Shown here one piece after another: positions 50,490-58,589 of a stretch of 64,000 nt of DNA. The position numbers were made by a program, and so were the translations under genes. Under the pieces are notes generated by a model, which saw only the letters and a program-made list of their open reading frames with translations, did no database searches and was not told the DNA's origin. The DNA lies in NCBI GenBank assembly GCA_001429255.1, contig LMJI01000002.1, positions 235,274 to 299,273 on the forward strand, written 5' to 3'. The first letter of the stretch is position 1; every line of letters begins with the position of its first letter. Origin of the DNA: Cellulomonas sp. Root930 (GTDB lineage Bacteria > Actinomycetota > Actinomycetes > Actinomycetales > Cellulomonadaceae).

Positions 50490-51368
50490 TCAGGAGTCGA
50501 GGCTGCGGTAGAAGCCGAGGAGCGCGTGGGCCAGCTCCTCGGGAGCCTCCATGGCGACGAAGTGGCCGATCCCCTCGATGGTCGCGGTGGTGACGTCGGC
50601 GGCGACCGCGTGCATCGTCCCGCTGGTGAACGGCCCGCTGCCGGCGTCGACCGCCAGGACGGGCATCGTCAGCCTGTGCTCGGTGGCGAGCCGCGTGATC
50701 TCGGCGCCCTCCGTGAGCACGGAACCGTAGATGCCGGTGGTCCCGCGCAGGCCCTCGGGGCGCGAGTACACCCGCGTGAACTCGTCGACGTCCTCGTCGC
50801 TGATGGCGCCCGGCGTGCCGTTCATGGCGGGGAACGCGAAGCCGGTGAGGAACTCGCGCTCCCGCCCGGCGAGCAGCATCTCGGGGATGCCCGGAGCCCC
50901 GAGGAACCCGACGTGCCACGCCCCGCCGTGCGCCACGTCGGCGAGCAGCTCGAGCCCGAACCCCGGCAGCGCCGCCTCGATGGCGGTGTAGCTGCGCAGG
51001 AGGTCGGGGTGCTGGGCGGCCAGGCGGAAGGTGGGGGTCCCGCTGATGTCCTGGCCGGTGAGGTGGACGGGGCCGAGGTCGAGGTGGGCGATCAGCCCGC
51101 GCAGGCTGTCGGCGAACGTCGAGCTCGTGTACTCGCCGGGATCGGTGCCGGAGTCGCCGAACCCCGGCAGGTCGACGGCGATGACGCGGTGCTCGGCAGC
51201 GAGCAACGGGATGAGCTTGTGGAACGCCCACCACGACTCGGGGAACCCGTGCACGAGCAGGACCGGTGTCCCGGTGGCGCCGGCGGTGACGTAGTGCAGC
51301 TCGGTGCCGTCGAGGGTGACGCGGTGGTGCGTGACCTCGGGGATCGAGGCGGCGGTCGTGACGGTCAT
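50490..51368 (-). CDS. Alpha/beta hydrolase (epoxide hydrolase / haloalkane dehalogenase-like)
   Basis: 292 residues. VLLVHGFPESWWAFHKLIPL is the oxyanion HG region. The nucleophile is Asp107 in TGQDISG (the GHDWGG position), and the general base is His269 (GIGHFVAME). An Asp nucleophile marks the epoxide hydrolase/dehalogenase branch rather than serine esterases. ATG 51368 has AAGGAG seven bases upstream. It is divergent from the MarR gene, and two of three copies of an ACAACCAGGTTGT-type palindrome lie between it and the regulator, so it is the likely target of repression. Substrate unknown. Confidence 0.9.
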   Translation of the reverse strand: MTVTTAASIPEVTHHRVTLDGTELHYVTAGATGTPVLLVHGFPESWWAFHKLIPLLAAEHRVIAVDLPGFGDSGTDPGEYTSSTFADSLRGLIAHLDLGPVHLTGQDISGTPTFRLAAQHPDLLRSYTAIEAALPGFGLELLADVAHGGAWHVGFLGAPGIPEMLLAGREREFLTGFAFPAMNGTPGAISDEDVDEFTRVYSRPEGLRGTTGIYGSVLTEGAEITRLATEHRLTMPVLAVDAGSGPFTSGTMHAVAADVTTATIEGIGHFVAMEAPEELAHALLGFYRSLDS

Positions 51369-51393
51369 GGTGTCGCTCCTTCGGAGGTTTTGG

Positions 51394-51449
51394 ACAACCA
51401 GGTTGTGACAAGTGTAGAAACCTGGTTGTCGATACGTCAACCAGGTTGT
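51394..51449. promoter_or_regulatory. Triple operator of ACAACCAGGTTGT type
   Basis: Three related 13-bp palindromes lie in 56 bp between the hydrolase and MarR genes: ACAACCAGGTTGT at 51394-51406, a weaker AAACCTGGTTGT at about 51418-51429, and TCAACCAGGTTGT at 51437-51449. The last ends three bases before the TAACAT -10 box (51452-51457) of the MarR gene. The layout predicts repression of both genes by the MarR-type protein. Confidence 0.78.
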
Positions 51450-51463
51450 CGTAACATGGCGCC

Positions 51464-51937
51464 ATGACGCGTTCCGGTGCCGACCTCGCGCTCCTTCTGC
51501 TGGGGGGCTTCCGCGCGCTCGCCGACGCGGGGAGCGCCGAGCTGGCCCGCCGCGGCTACGACAAGATCCGGCCCGTCCACGACTTCGCCCTGCGCTCGAT
51601 CCTCGCCGGGGCTGACACCACCGCCGAGCTCGCGCGGGAGCTGGGCATCTCGAAGCAGGCCGTGATCAAGACCGTCGGCTTCCTCGAGGCGGAGGGCTAC
51701 GTGGCCGTCGAGGCCGACGAGCGCGACGGCCGTCGCCGGCTCTACTCGCTGACCCACCGGGGGCGCGGGCTGCTGCGCACGGGGGAGCAGGTGTTCAACG
51801 AGCTCCGCGACGCGTGGGCGCAGCGCATCGGCGCCGACCAGCTGGAGGCGGTCGGGGACGCGCTCGCCGACCTCGGCGTCCGAGCCCCGGCCCACCTCGA
51901 CGCCGCGGGCTGGTTCAGCGGTTCGTCAGCCGAGTGA
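51464..51937 (+). CDS. MarR-type transcriptional regulator
   Basis: 157 residues with a winged helix: TTAELARELGISKQAVIKTV is the helix-turn-helix and GYVAVEADERDGRRRLYSLT the wing, flanked by helices for dimerisation. ATG 51464 lies six bases after TAACAT and has no ribosome-binding site, so it is leaderless. It faces the hydrolase gene across three palindromes, which it probably binds to control itself and the hydrolase. Its last 12 bases overlap the convergent TetR gene. Confidence 0.9.
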   Translation: MTRSGADLALLLLGGFRALADAGSAELARRGYDKIRPVHDFALRSILAGADTTAELARELGISKQAVIKTVGFLEAEGYVAVEADERDGRRRLYSLTHRGRGLLRTGEQVFNELRDAWAQRIGADQLEAVGDALADLGVRAPAHLDAAGWFSGSSAE

Positions 51938-52525
51938 CGGCCGCAGGGCGGCCAGCGCCATCTGCTCCAGCACGGCCCGCGTGCGGGCCGCCGTCACCGC
52001 GCGCGCGCTGTGCGGGGTCGAGTTGAGCAGTCCGAACGTGGCCTGGGCGCGCAGGCGGAGCTCGGCGCGCTCGGTGGACGGGCTGAGCCGGGCGAGCACG
52101 TCCACCCACAGGTCGATGTAGCGACGCTGCAGGTCACGGACGGATTGGCGGTCCTGCGGGGACAGCGCCGCAAGGCTGCGGTCCTGCACCCGGATGACGT
52201 CGGGATCCCGCAGGGCGAACTCGACGTGGAACCGGACGAGTGCGCGCAGCGCGGCCGGTGCGTCGTCGCCCGACGCGTCCACGACCGCCTGACCGCCGTC
52301 GAGCAGACCCTCACTGGCCCCCACCAGGAGCGCGGCGAGCACGGCCTGCTTGCTGGGGAAGTGGCGGTAGACGGCCGGCCCGCTGACGCCGACCGACGAG
52401 CCCAGGTCCTCGATCGAGACCCCGTCGAACCCGTGGCTGGCGAACAGCCGGGCCGCCTCGGACAGCAGGGCGTCACGGCGCTCGGCCTTCGCGCGGACGC
52501 GGGCGGTGGTCGGGGCCTCACTCAT
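51926..52525 (-). CDS. TetR family transcriptional regulator
   Basis: 199 residues with a complete TetR helix-turn-helix (GVSIEDLGSSVGVSGPAVYR then HFPSKQAVLAALL) at about 33-65 and a helical ligand-binding domain. It is divergent from the acyl-CoA carboxylase operon; a palindrome at 52579-52596 lies between them. Such regulators in actinobacteria respond to acyl-CoA intermediates, so this one probably represses the carboxylase operon and itself. Its 3' end overlaps the MarR gene by 12 bases. The start ATG 52525 gives the usual length. Confidence 0.9.
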   Translation of the reverse strand: MSEAPTTARVRAKAERRDALLSEAARLFASHGFDGVSIEDLGSSVGVSGPAVYRHFPSKQAVLAALLVGASEGLLDGGQAVVDASGDDAPAALRALVRFHVEFALRDPDVIRVQDRSLAALSPQDRQSVRDLQRRYIDLWVDVLARLSPSTERAELRLRAQATFGLLNSTPHSARAVTAARTRAVLEQMALAALRPSLG

Positions 52526-52578
52526 GTGGTGCGAGCTCCTCGATGGACAACGGGGTGATCGAACACTAGCCTCATTTC

Positions 52579-52596
52579 AGTTAGCGATCACTAACT
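52579..52596. promoter_or_regulatory. TetR operator AGTTAGCGATCACTAACT
   Basis: A near-perfect 18-bp inverted repeat (AGTTAG and CTAACT arms, 16 of 18 positions paired), AT-rich against the background, lies 53 bp upstream of the TetR start and 39 bp upstream of the carboxylase start. It is the likely binding site of the adjacent TetR protein. Confidence 0.75.
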
Positions 52597-52635
52597 CAGT
52601 TCGTCTCTCCCACCACCCCCGTGGAGACAGCGTCG

Positions 52636-54234
52636 ATGGAGATGCTCAGCACGACGGCGGACCCCGCCGCGGACTCGTTCGTCGCGAACGACCGGTCGCA
52701 GCGCGCCCTCGTCGGCGAGCTGCGGGACCGGCTCCGCACCGCGGCCGAGGGCGGCCCCCTGCGCTCGCGGGAGCGGCACGTGGCCCGCGGCAAGCTGCTG
52801 CCGCGCGAGCGGATCGACGTCCTGCTCGACGACGGCAGCCCGTTCCTCGAGGTCGCACCGCTGGCCGCGCACGAGCTCTACGGCGGCGAGGCGCCCGGCG
52901 CGGGGGTGATCGCGGGGATCGGCCTGGTGCACGGCCGGCACGTCATGGTCCTGTCCAACGACGCGACCGTGAAGGGCGGCACCTACTACCCGCTCACGGT
53001 GAAGAAGCACCTGCGCGCGCAGGAGATCGCGCTCGAGAACCGGCTGCCGTGCATCTACCTGGTCGACTCCGGCGGCGCGTTCCTGCCGATGCAGGACGAG
53101 GTGTTCCCGGACCGCGACCACTTCGGCCGGATCTTCTACAACCAGGCCCGGATGTCCGCCGAGGGGATCCCGCAGGTCGCGTGCGTGATGGGCTCCTGCA
53201 CGGCGGGCGGTGCCTACGTGCCCGCGATGAGCGACGAGACCGTGATCGTGCGCGGCCAGGGCACGATCTTCCTGGGCGGCCCGCCGCTGGTGAAGGCGGC
53301 GACCGGTGAGGTGGTCACGGCCGAGGACCTGGGCGGCGGGGAGCTGCACTCGCGGACGTCGGGTGTCACCGACCATCTGGCCGAGAACGATGCGCACGCG
53401 CTGCAGATCGTGCGGGACATCGTCGCCACCCTGCCCGCCCCACGACAGACCGCGTGGGACGTGCAGGAGAGCCGGCCGCCGAAGGTCGACGATGGTCAGC
53501 TGTACGGCGTCGTGCCCACGGACCTGCAGACCGCGTACGACGTGCACGAGGTGATCGCGCGGCTGGTCGACGGCAGCGAGCTGCACGAGTTCAAGCGGGA
53601 GTACGGCACCACGCTGGTCACCGGGTTCGCGCGGCTGCACGGGCACCCGGTGGGGATCGTCGCCAACAACGGGGTCCTGTTCAGTGAGTCGGCGGTCAAG
53701 GGAGCCCACTTCATCGAGCTCTGCGACCAGCGGGGGATCCCGCTCGTGTTCCTGCAGAACATCTCCGGCTTCATGGTCGGCCGCGACTACGAGGCCGGCG
53801 GGATCGCGAAGCACGGCGCCAAGATGGTGACCGCCGTCGCCACCACCCGGGTGCCCAAGCTGACCGTGGTGATCGGCGGCTCGTTCGGGGCCGGCAACTA
53901 CTCCATGTGCGGGCGGGCGTACGGTCCGCGGTTCCTCTGGATGTGGCCCGCCGGCCGGATCTCGGTGATGGGCGGCGCGCAGGCGTCGTCGGTGCTGGCG
54001 ACCGTCCGCCGCGAGCAGCTGGGTGACCAGTGGTCCGCCGAGGACGAGGAGGCGTTCAAGGCTCCGCTGCGGGAGCAGTACGAGACGCAGGGGAGCCCGT
54101 ACTACTCGACCGCGCGGCTGTGGGACGACGGGATCATCGACCCCGCGGACACCCGGCGGATGCTCGGCATGGCCCTCGACGTGTGCGCCGGCGTCCCCCT
54201 CGGAGAGCCCCGCTTCGGGCTCTTCCGGATGTGA
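52636..54234 (+). CDS. accD1: Acyl-CoA carboxylase carboxyltransferase (methylcrotonyl-CoA carboxylase beta type)
   Basis: 532 residues. The two crotonase-like halves are present: VDSGGAFLPMQDEVFPDRDH and CTAGGAYVPAMSDETVIV in the first, GFMVGRDYEAGGIAKHGAKM and SFGAGNYSMCGRAYGPRFLW in the second. The latter motifs mark the methylcrotonyl/geranyl-CoA branch rather than propionyl-CoA carboxylase. ATG 52636 is eight bases after GGAGA; GTG 52621 lacks a site. It pairs with the biotin-carrying alpha subunit, whose start overlaps its stop. The step is the carboxylation of 3-methylcrotonyl-CoA in leucine degradation. Confidence 0.92.
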   Translation: MEMLSTTADPAADSFVANDRSQRALVGELRDRLRTAAEGGPLRSRERHVARGKLLPRERIDVLLDDGSPFLEVAPLAAHELYGGEAPGAGVIAGIGLVHGRHVMVLSNDATVKGGTYYPLTVKKHLRAQEIALENRLPCIYLVDSGGAFLPMQDEVFPDRDHFGRIFYNQARMSAEGIPQVACVMGSCTAGGAYVPAMSDETVIVRGQGTIFLGGPPLVKAATGEVVTAEDLGGGELHSRTSGVTDHLAENDAHALQIVRDIVATLPAPRQTAWDVQESRPPKVDDGQLYGVVPTDLQTAYDVHEVIARLVDGSELHEFKREYGTTLVTGFARLHGHPVGIVANNGVLFSESAVKGAHFIELCDQRGIPLVFLQNISGFMVGRDYEAGGIAKHGAKMVTAVATTRVPKLTVVIGGSFGAGNYSMCGRAYGPRFLWMWPAGRISVMGGAQASSVLATVRREQLGDQWSAEDEEAFKAPLREQYETQGSPYYSTARLWDDGIIDPADTRRMLGMALDVCAGVPLGEPRFGLFRM

Positions 54235-56159
54235 GCGGCATGTTCGGGACCGTGCTGGTGGCGAACCGGGGGGAGATCGCCTGCCGGGTCATCGCGACGC
54301 TCCGCACCCTCGGGATCCGGTCGGTCGCGGTGTTCACGGACGCAGACCGCGCTGCGCTCCACGTGGCGCGCGCGGACTCGGCGATCCGCGTCGAGTCCTA
54401 CCTGTCGATCGACGCAGTGATCGAGGCCGCGCGGTCCGCTCATGCCGAGGCGATCCACCCCGGGTACGGCTTCCTCTCCGAGAACGCGGACCTCGCGCGG
54501 GCGTGCGAGGCGGCCGGCGTCGTGTTCGTCGGGCCCGGGGTCAAGGCCCTGGAGCTCATGGGCGACAAGATCCGCGCGAAGGAGCACGTCTCGGCCGCGG
54601 GGGTGCCGGTGATCCCGGGCTCGTCGTCGACCGATGCGGCCGACGCCGACCGCGTCGGGTACCCGCTGCTGGTCAAGCCGTCCGCGGGCGGGGGCGGCAA
54701 GGGCATGACGGTCGTCGAGCGTGCCGAGGACCTGGCCGATGCCCTCGTCGGCGCCCGTCGCGTGGCCGCCGCGGCGTTCGGCGACGACACGCTGCTGCTC
54801 GAGCGCCTGGTGCGGACCCCGCGGCACATCGAGGTCCAGCTGCTCGCCGACACCCTGGGGAACGTCGTCCACCTCGGCGAGCGCGAGTGCTCGCTGCAGC
54901 GCCGCCACCAGAAGGTCGTCGAGGAGGCACCGTCGCCGCTCCTGGACGCCGCCACCCGGGACCGGATCGGTGCGGCCGCGTGCGAGGTGGCGCGGAGCGT
55001 CGGCTACGTGGGAGCCGGGACGGTGGAGTTCCTGGTGTCCGACGAGGCGCCCACGGAGTTCTTCTTCATGGAGATGAACACGCGGCTGCAGGTGGAGCAC
55101 CCGGTCACCGAGCTGGTCACCGGGCTGGACCTGGTCGCGTGGCAGCTGCGGATCGCCGCGGGAGAGCCGCTGGGCGTCCAGCAGACCGACGTGCGGCTGA
55201 CCGGGCACGCGATCGAGGCGCGCGTCTACGCCGAGGACCCCCTCCGGGACTTCCTGCCGAGCACCGGGACCGTGCGGGTGCTCGACGAGCCGGCCGGCGA
55301 GGGGATCCGCGTCGACAGCTCGCTGTACGCCGGGCTGGAGATCGGGTCCGCCTACGACCCGATGCTGGCCAAGGTCGTCGCGTGGGGACCGGACCGCGCC
55401 ACTGCTCTCGCCCGCCTGGGCCGCGCGCTGGCCGGCACCACGATCCTCGGCGTCCGGACCAACCTCGCGTTCCTGCGGCAGGTGCTGGCCGACCCCGACG
55501 TGCGGGCCGGCCGGCTGGAGACCGGCCTGCTCGGACGCCTGACGCCCTCGATCGAGGCTGCCCCGATCATCGCCGCGGTCCTCGCCCGCCACCCGGCACC
55601 CGTCGGCGCGTGGGGGACCGACGGCTGGCGCCTCGGAGATCACCGACCCGTGCGCTACGAGGTCGGCGACGTCGAGGTGTCGGTGCTCGGTCCGCCCGAC
55701 GGTGCGACCGTCACGGTCGGCGACGACGTGCCCGTCCACGCATCGCTGGAGCGGACCGGACCCTCCTCCGTGGCGCTCGAGGTCGACGGCGTCGTGCGCC
55801 CGCTGCGCCTCGTCTCGGACGGCCCGGTCACCTGGGTCGGCACCTCCGAGCTGCGCTTCCGCAGCCGCGTGGAGCGGCTGGCCGACGAGCTCGCCGCCCT
55901 CACCCGCGGCACCCGCCCGGCCGACCCGGAGGTGCGCTCGCCGATGCCCGGCATCGTCGTCTCGGTCGACGTGCGCACCGGCGACCAGGTGGTCACGGGA
56001 CAGAACCTCCTCACCATCGAGGCGATGAAGATGGAGCACCGGGTCGTCGCGCCCAGCGACGGCATCGTCACCCTCACGGTCCGACCGACCGACCGGGTGG
56101 CACTCGACCACGTGGTGGCCACCATCACCGGCCACCCCGACGAAGGGACACCGGCATGA
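54231..56159 (+). CDS. accA1: Acyl-CoA carboxylase biotin-carrying alpha subunit (methylcrotonyl-CoA type)
   Basis: 642 residues. The biotin carboxylase part has ANRGEIACRVI at the start, KPSAGGGGKGM (ATP loop), FFFMEMNTRLQVEHPVTELV and KVVAWGPDR. A linking domain follows, and the C-terminal biotin carrier has EAMKMEH with biotin on Lys600. GTG 54231 overlaps the preceding stop as GTGA. It loads CO2 on biotin and hands it to the beta subunit. Its stop overlaps the acyl-CoA dehydrogenase start as ATGA. Confidence 0.94.
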   Translation: MSGMFGTVLVANRGEIACRVIATLRTLGIRSVAVFTDADRAALHVARADSAIRVESYLSIDAVIEAARSAHAEAIHPGYGFLSENADLARACEAAGVVFVGPGVKALELMGDKIRAKEHVSAAGVPVIPGSSSTDAADADRVGYPLLVKPSAGGGGKGMTVVERAEDLADALVGARRVAAAAFGDDTLLLERLVRTPRHIEVQLLADTLGNVVHLGERECSLQRRHQKVVEEAPSPLLDAATRDRIGAAACEVARSVGYVGAGTVEFLVSDEAPTEFFFMEMNTRLQVEHPVTELVTGLDLVAWQLRIAAGEPLGVQQTDVRLTGHAIEARVYAEDPLRDFLPSTGTVRVLDEPAGEGIRVDSSLYAGLEIGSAYDPMLAKVVAWGPDRATALARLGRALAGTTILGVRTNLAFLRQVLADPDVRAGRLETGLLGRLTPSIEAAPIIAAVLARHPAPVGAWGTDGWRLGDHRPVRYEVGDVEVSVLGPPDGATVTVGDDVPVHASLERTGPSSVALEVDGVVRPLRLVSDGPVTWVGTSELRFRSRVERLADELAALTRGTRPADPEVRSPMPGIVVSVDVRTGDQVVTGQNLLTIEAMKMEHRVVAPSDGIVTLTVRPTDRVALDHVVATITGHPDEGTPA

Positions 56160-57331
56160 CGTTCGACCTCACCCCCGAGCAGCAGAAGCTCCGCGACGAG
56201 GTGCGGGACTTCGCCGACACCGTCGTCGCGCCCGCCGCCTACGAGTACGACACCAAGCGCGAGCTGCCCTACGAGATCCTCGCCCAGATGGGGGAGATGG
56301 GGCTGTTCGGTCTGCCGTTCCCCACCGAGTACGGCGGCCAGGGCCGCGACTACGTGGACCTCTGTCTGGCGGTCGAGCAGCTGGCGCGGGTGGACCAGTC
56401 GATCGCCGTGACGCTCGAGGCCGGGGTCGGCCTCGGCGCGATGCCGGTGTGGCGCAGCGGGACCGAGGCGCAGAAGCGGGAGTGGATCCCGATGCTCGCG
56501 CGGGGCGAGGCGCTCGCGGCCTTCGGGCTGACGGAGGCCGAGGCCGGGTCCGACGCCGCCGGGACCAAGACCACCGCGCGACTCGAGGACGGTCAGTGGG
56601 TGATCGACGGGACCAAGCAGTTCATCACCAACTCGGGCTCGGCGATCACGCGGCTCATCACCATCACCGCGGTCACGGGCGAGAGCGTGCGCGCCGACGG
56701 CTCGGTGAAGAAGGAGCTCACCGCGATCCTGGTCCCCAGCGACACCCCCGGGCTGACCGTGCTGCCGGCCTACGACAAGGTCGGCTGGCACACCTCCGAC
56801 ACCCACCCGCTGCGGTTCGAGGACGTGCGCGTGCCCGAGGCCAACCTGCTCGGGGAGCGCGGCCGCGGCTTCGCGCAGTTCATCCAGACCCTGGACGAGG
56901 GCCGCGTCGCGTTCGCCGCCCTGTGCACGGGGGCTGCGCAGGGCTGCCTCGAGGAGGCCATGCGGTACGCCAAGAGCCGCAACGTGTTCGGCCACCCGAT
57001 CGGCGACAACCAGCACATCGCGTTCACGATCGCCCGGATGGAGGCGCGGGTGCACTCCGCCCGGCTCGCGTGGCTCGACGCCGCACGCCGGCTCGTGGCC
57101 GGGCAGCCGTTCAAGCTCGAGGCGAGCCTGGCCAAGCTCATCGGCAGCGAGGCGGCGATGGACAACGCCCGGGACGCGACGCAGATCTTCGGCGGGTACG
57201 GCGTGATGAACGAGAACCCGGTGGCCCGGCACTACCGCGACTCGAAGATCCTGGAGATCGGGGAGGGGACCACGCAGGTGCAGCTCATGGTGATCGCGCG
57301 GGAGCTGGGCTTCTCGGGGGCGCCTCGATGA
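56156..57331 (+). CDS. Acyl-CoA dehydrogenase
   Basis: 391 residues with complete FAD-dependent acyl-CoA dehydrogenase motifs: FGLTEAEAGSDAAGTKTTA, WVIDGTKQFITNSGSA and QIFGGYGVMNENPVARHYRD. The ending EIGEGTTQVQLM carries a Glu (Glu370) at the MCAD-type catalytic position; isovaleryl-CoA dehydrogenases usually have Ala/Gly there with the base elsewhere. The position in the operon matches fadE19 of the M. tuberculosis leucine locus, so oxidation of isovaleryl- or another branched acyl-CoA is expected. Start overlaps the previous stop. Confidence 0.92.
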   Translation: MTFDLTPEQQKLRDEVRDFADTVVAPAAYEYDTKRELPYEILAQMGEMGLFGLPFPTEYGGQGRDYVDLCLAVEQLARVDQSIAVTLEAGVGLGAMPVWRSGTEAQKREWIPMLARGEALAAFGLTEAEAGSDAAGTKTTARLEDGQWVIDGTKQFITNSGSAITRLITITAVTGESVRADGSVKKELTAILVPSDTPGLTVLPAYDKVGWHTSDTHPLRFEDVRVPEANLLGERGRGFAQFIQTLDEGRVAFAALCTGAAQGCLEEAMRYAKSRNVFGHPIGDNQHIAFTIARMEARVHSARLAWLDAARRLVAGQPFKLEASLAKLIGSEAAMDNARDATQIFGGYGVMNENPVARHYRDSKILEIGEGTTQVQLMVIARELGFSGAPR

Positions 57332-57795
57332 CCCGCGACGTGGAGCAGCGGGGGCTGTACTACGAGGAGCTCGAGCTCGACGTCCGGTACGTGCACCGCC
57401 CCGGACGCACGATGACCGAGGCGGACAACGTCCTGTTCTCGACGCTGACCATGAACCCGCAGGCGCTGCACCTGGACGCGGCGTGGTCGTCCGGTCAGCC
57501 GTTCGGGCAGCGGCTGGTGAACTCGATGATGACCCTGGCCGTGCTGGTGGGGAGCTCGGTCGCGCAGCTGACCCAGGGGACCATCGTCGCCAACCTCGGG
57601 TTCACCGACGTCCGGTTCCCGCACCCGCTGTTCCACGGGGACACGCTCTACTCGTCGACCGTGGTCACGGACAAGCGCCTCTCGTCGTCGCGGCCCGGAC
57701 AGGGCGTCGTGACGCTCGAGCACACCGGGCGGAACCAGGACGACGTCGTCGTGGCCGTCGCGACACGGACCGTCCTGTTCTGGTGCACGCCGTGA
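57328..57795 (+). CDS. MaoC-type hydratase (methylglutaconyl-CoA hydratase candidate)
   Basis: 155 residues with a single hot-dog fold. TMTEADNVLFSTLTMNPQAL then HLD carries the Asp/His pair of MaoC hydratases, and FRFPHPLFHGDTL-like text (VRFPHPLFHGDTLYSSTVV) is typical. In M. tuberculosis the equivalent gene (Rv2499c) lies beside citE in the leucine locus and is assigned to hydration of the enoyl-CoA before lyase cleavage. The same role, giving an (R)-configured hydroxyacyl-CoA, is inferred here. Start and stop both overlap neighbours by four bases. Confidence 0.88.
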   Translation: MTRDVEQRGLYYEELELDVRYVHRPGRTMTEADNVLFSTLTMNPQALHLDAAWSSGQPFGQRLVNSMMTLAVLVGSSVAQLTQGTIVANLGFTDVRFPHPLFHGDTLYSSTVVTDKRLSSSRPGQGVVTLEHTGRNQDDVVVAVATRTVLFWCTP

Positions 57796-58589
57796 GGGGC
57801 CCGGCGCTCCTGTTCTGCCCGGCCGACCGGCCCGAGCGGTACGAGAAGGCCGCGGCCCGCGCCGACTGCGTGATCCTCGACCTGGAGGACGCGGTCAACC
57901 CCGACGCGAAGGCGTCCGCGCGACCCCTGCTGGCCACCGTCCCGCTGGACCCCGCGCGCACGATCGTCCGCGTGAACCCCGCCCCCGACCTCGACGACGA
58001 CCTGCGCGCCCTGGCGCAGACGCCCTACCGCACGCTGATGCTGGCCAAGACCTCGTCCGCCGACGACGTCCGCGCGCTCGCGGGCTACGAGGTCGTCGCG
58101 CTCATCGAGACCGCGGCCGGCGTGGTCAACGTGGCGTTGATCGCCGCCGAGCCGAACGTCGTCGGGCTCATGTGGGGTGCCGAGGACCTGGTCGCGTCGC
58201 TGGGCGGGACGTCCAGCCGGGCACCGTCCGGGGCGTACCGCGACGTGGCGACGCACGCGCGGTCCGCCGTGCTGCTGGCCGCGGGCGCGTTCGGCAAGGC
58301 GGCGATCGACGCGGTGCACCTGGACATCGACGACGTCGACGGGCTCGCCGCGGAGGCCGCCGACGCTGCGGCCTGCGGGTTCACGGCCACGGCGTGCATC
58401 CACCCGTCGCAGGTCGAGGTGATCCGGGCGGCCTACCGGCCGGGTGCGGCCGAGGTCGAGCGGGCGCGCGCCGTGCTCGCGGCCGCGGTCGGGCAGCACG
58501 GGGCGTTCCGGTGGGAGGGGCAGCTGGTCGACGGCCCGGTGCTCAAGCACGCGCACGAGGTGCTGCGTCGCGCGGGCGACCCCGGGTGA
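57792..58589 (+). CDS. citE: CitE-like CoA ester lyase
   Basis: 265 residues of the HpcH/HpaI aldolase superfamily. It has LLFCPADRPERYEKAAARAD, DLEDAV, ALIETAAGVVN (metal-binding Glu) and MWGAEDLVASLGG. No citrate lyase alpha, gamma or ligase genes are nearby, so it is not part of citrate lyase. In the matching M. tuberculosis locus the CitE protein (Rv2498c) cleaves a hydroxyacyl-CoA such as 3-hydroxy-3-methylglutaryl-CoA, and the operon here fits that final step of leucine breakdown. GTG 57792 overlaps the MaoC stop as GTGA. Confidence 0.9.
   Translation: MRGPALLFCPADRPERYEKAAARADCVILDLEDAVNPDAKASARPLLATVPLDPARTIVRVNPAPDLDDDLRALAQTPYRTLMLAKTSSADDVRALAGYEVVALIETAAGVVNVALIAAEPNVVGLMWGAEDLVASLGGTSSRAPSGAYRDVATHARSAVLLAAGAFGKAAIDAVHLDIDDVDGLAAEAADAAACGFTATACIHPSQVEVIRAAYRPGAAEVERARAVLAAAVGQHGAFRWEGQLVDGPVLKHAHEVLRRAGDPG

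Noticed and set aside
57792..58589. Citrate lyase beta subunit
   Set aside because: No alpha or gamma subunit or ligase gene nearby; the operon and the M. tuberculosis parallel favour a CoA ester lyase of leucine degradation.
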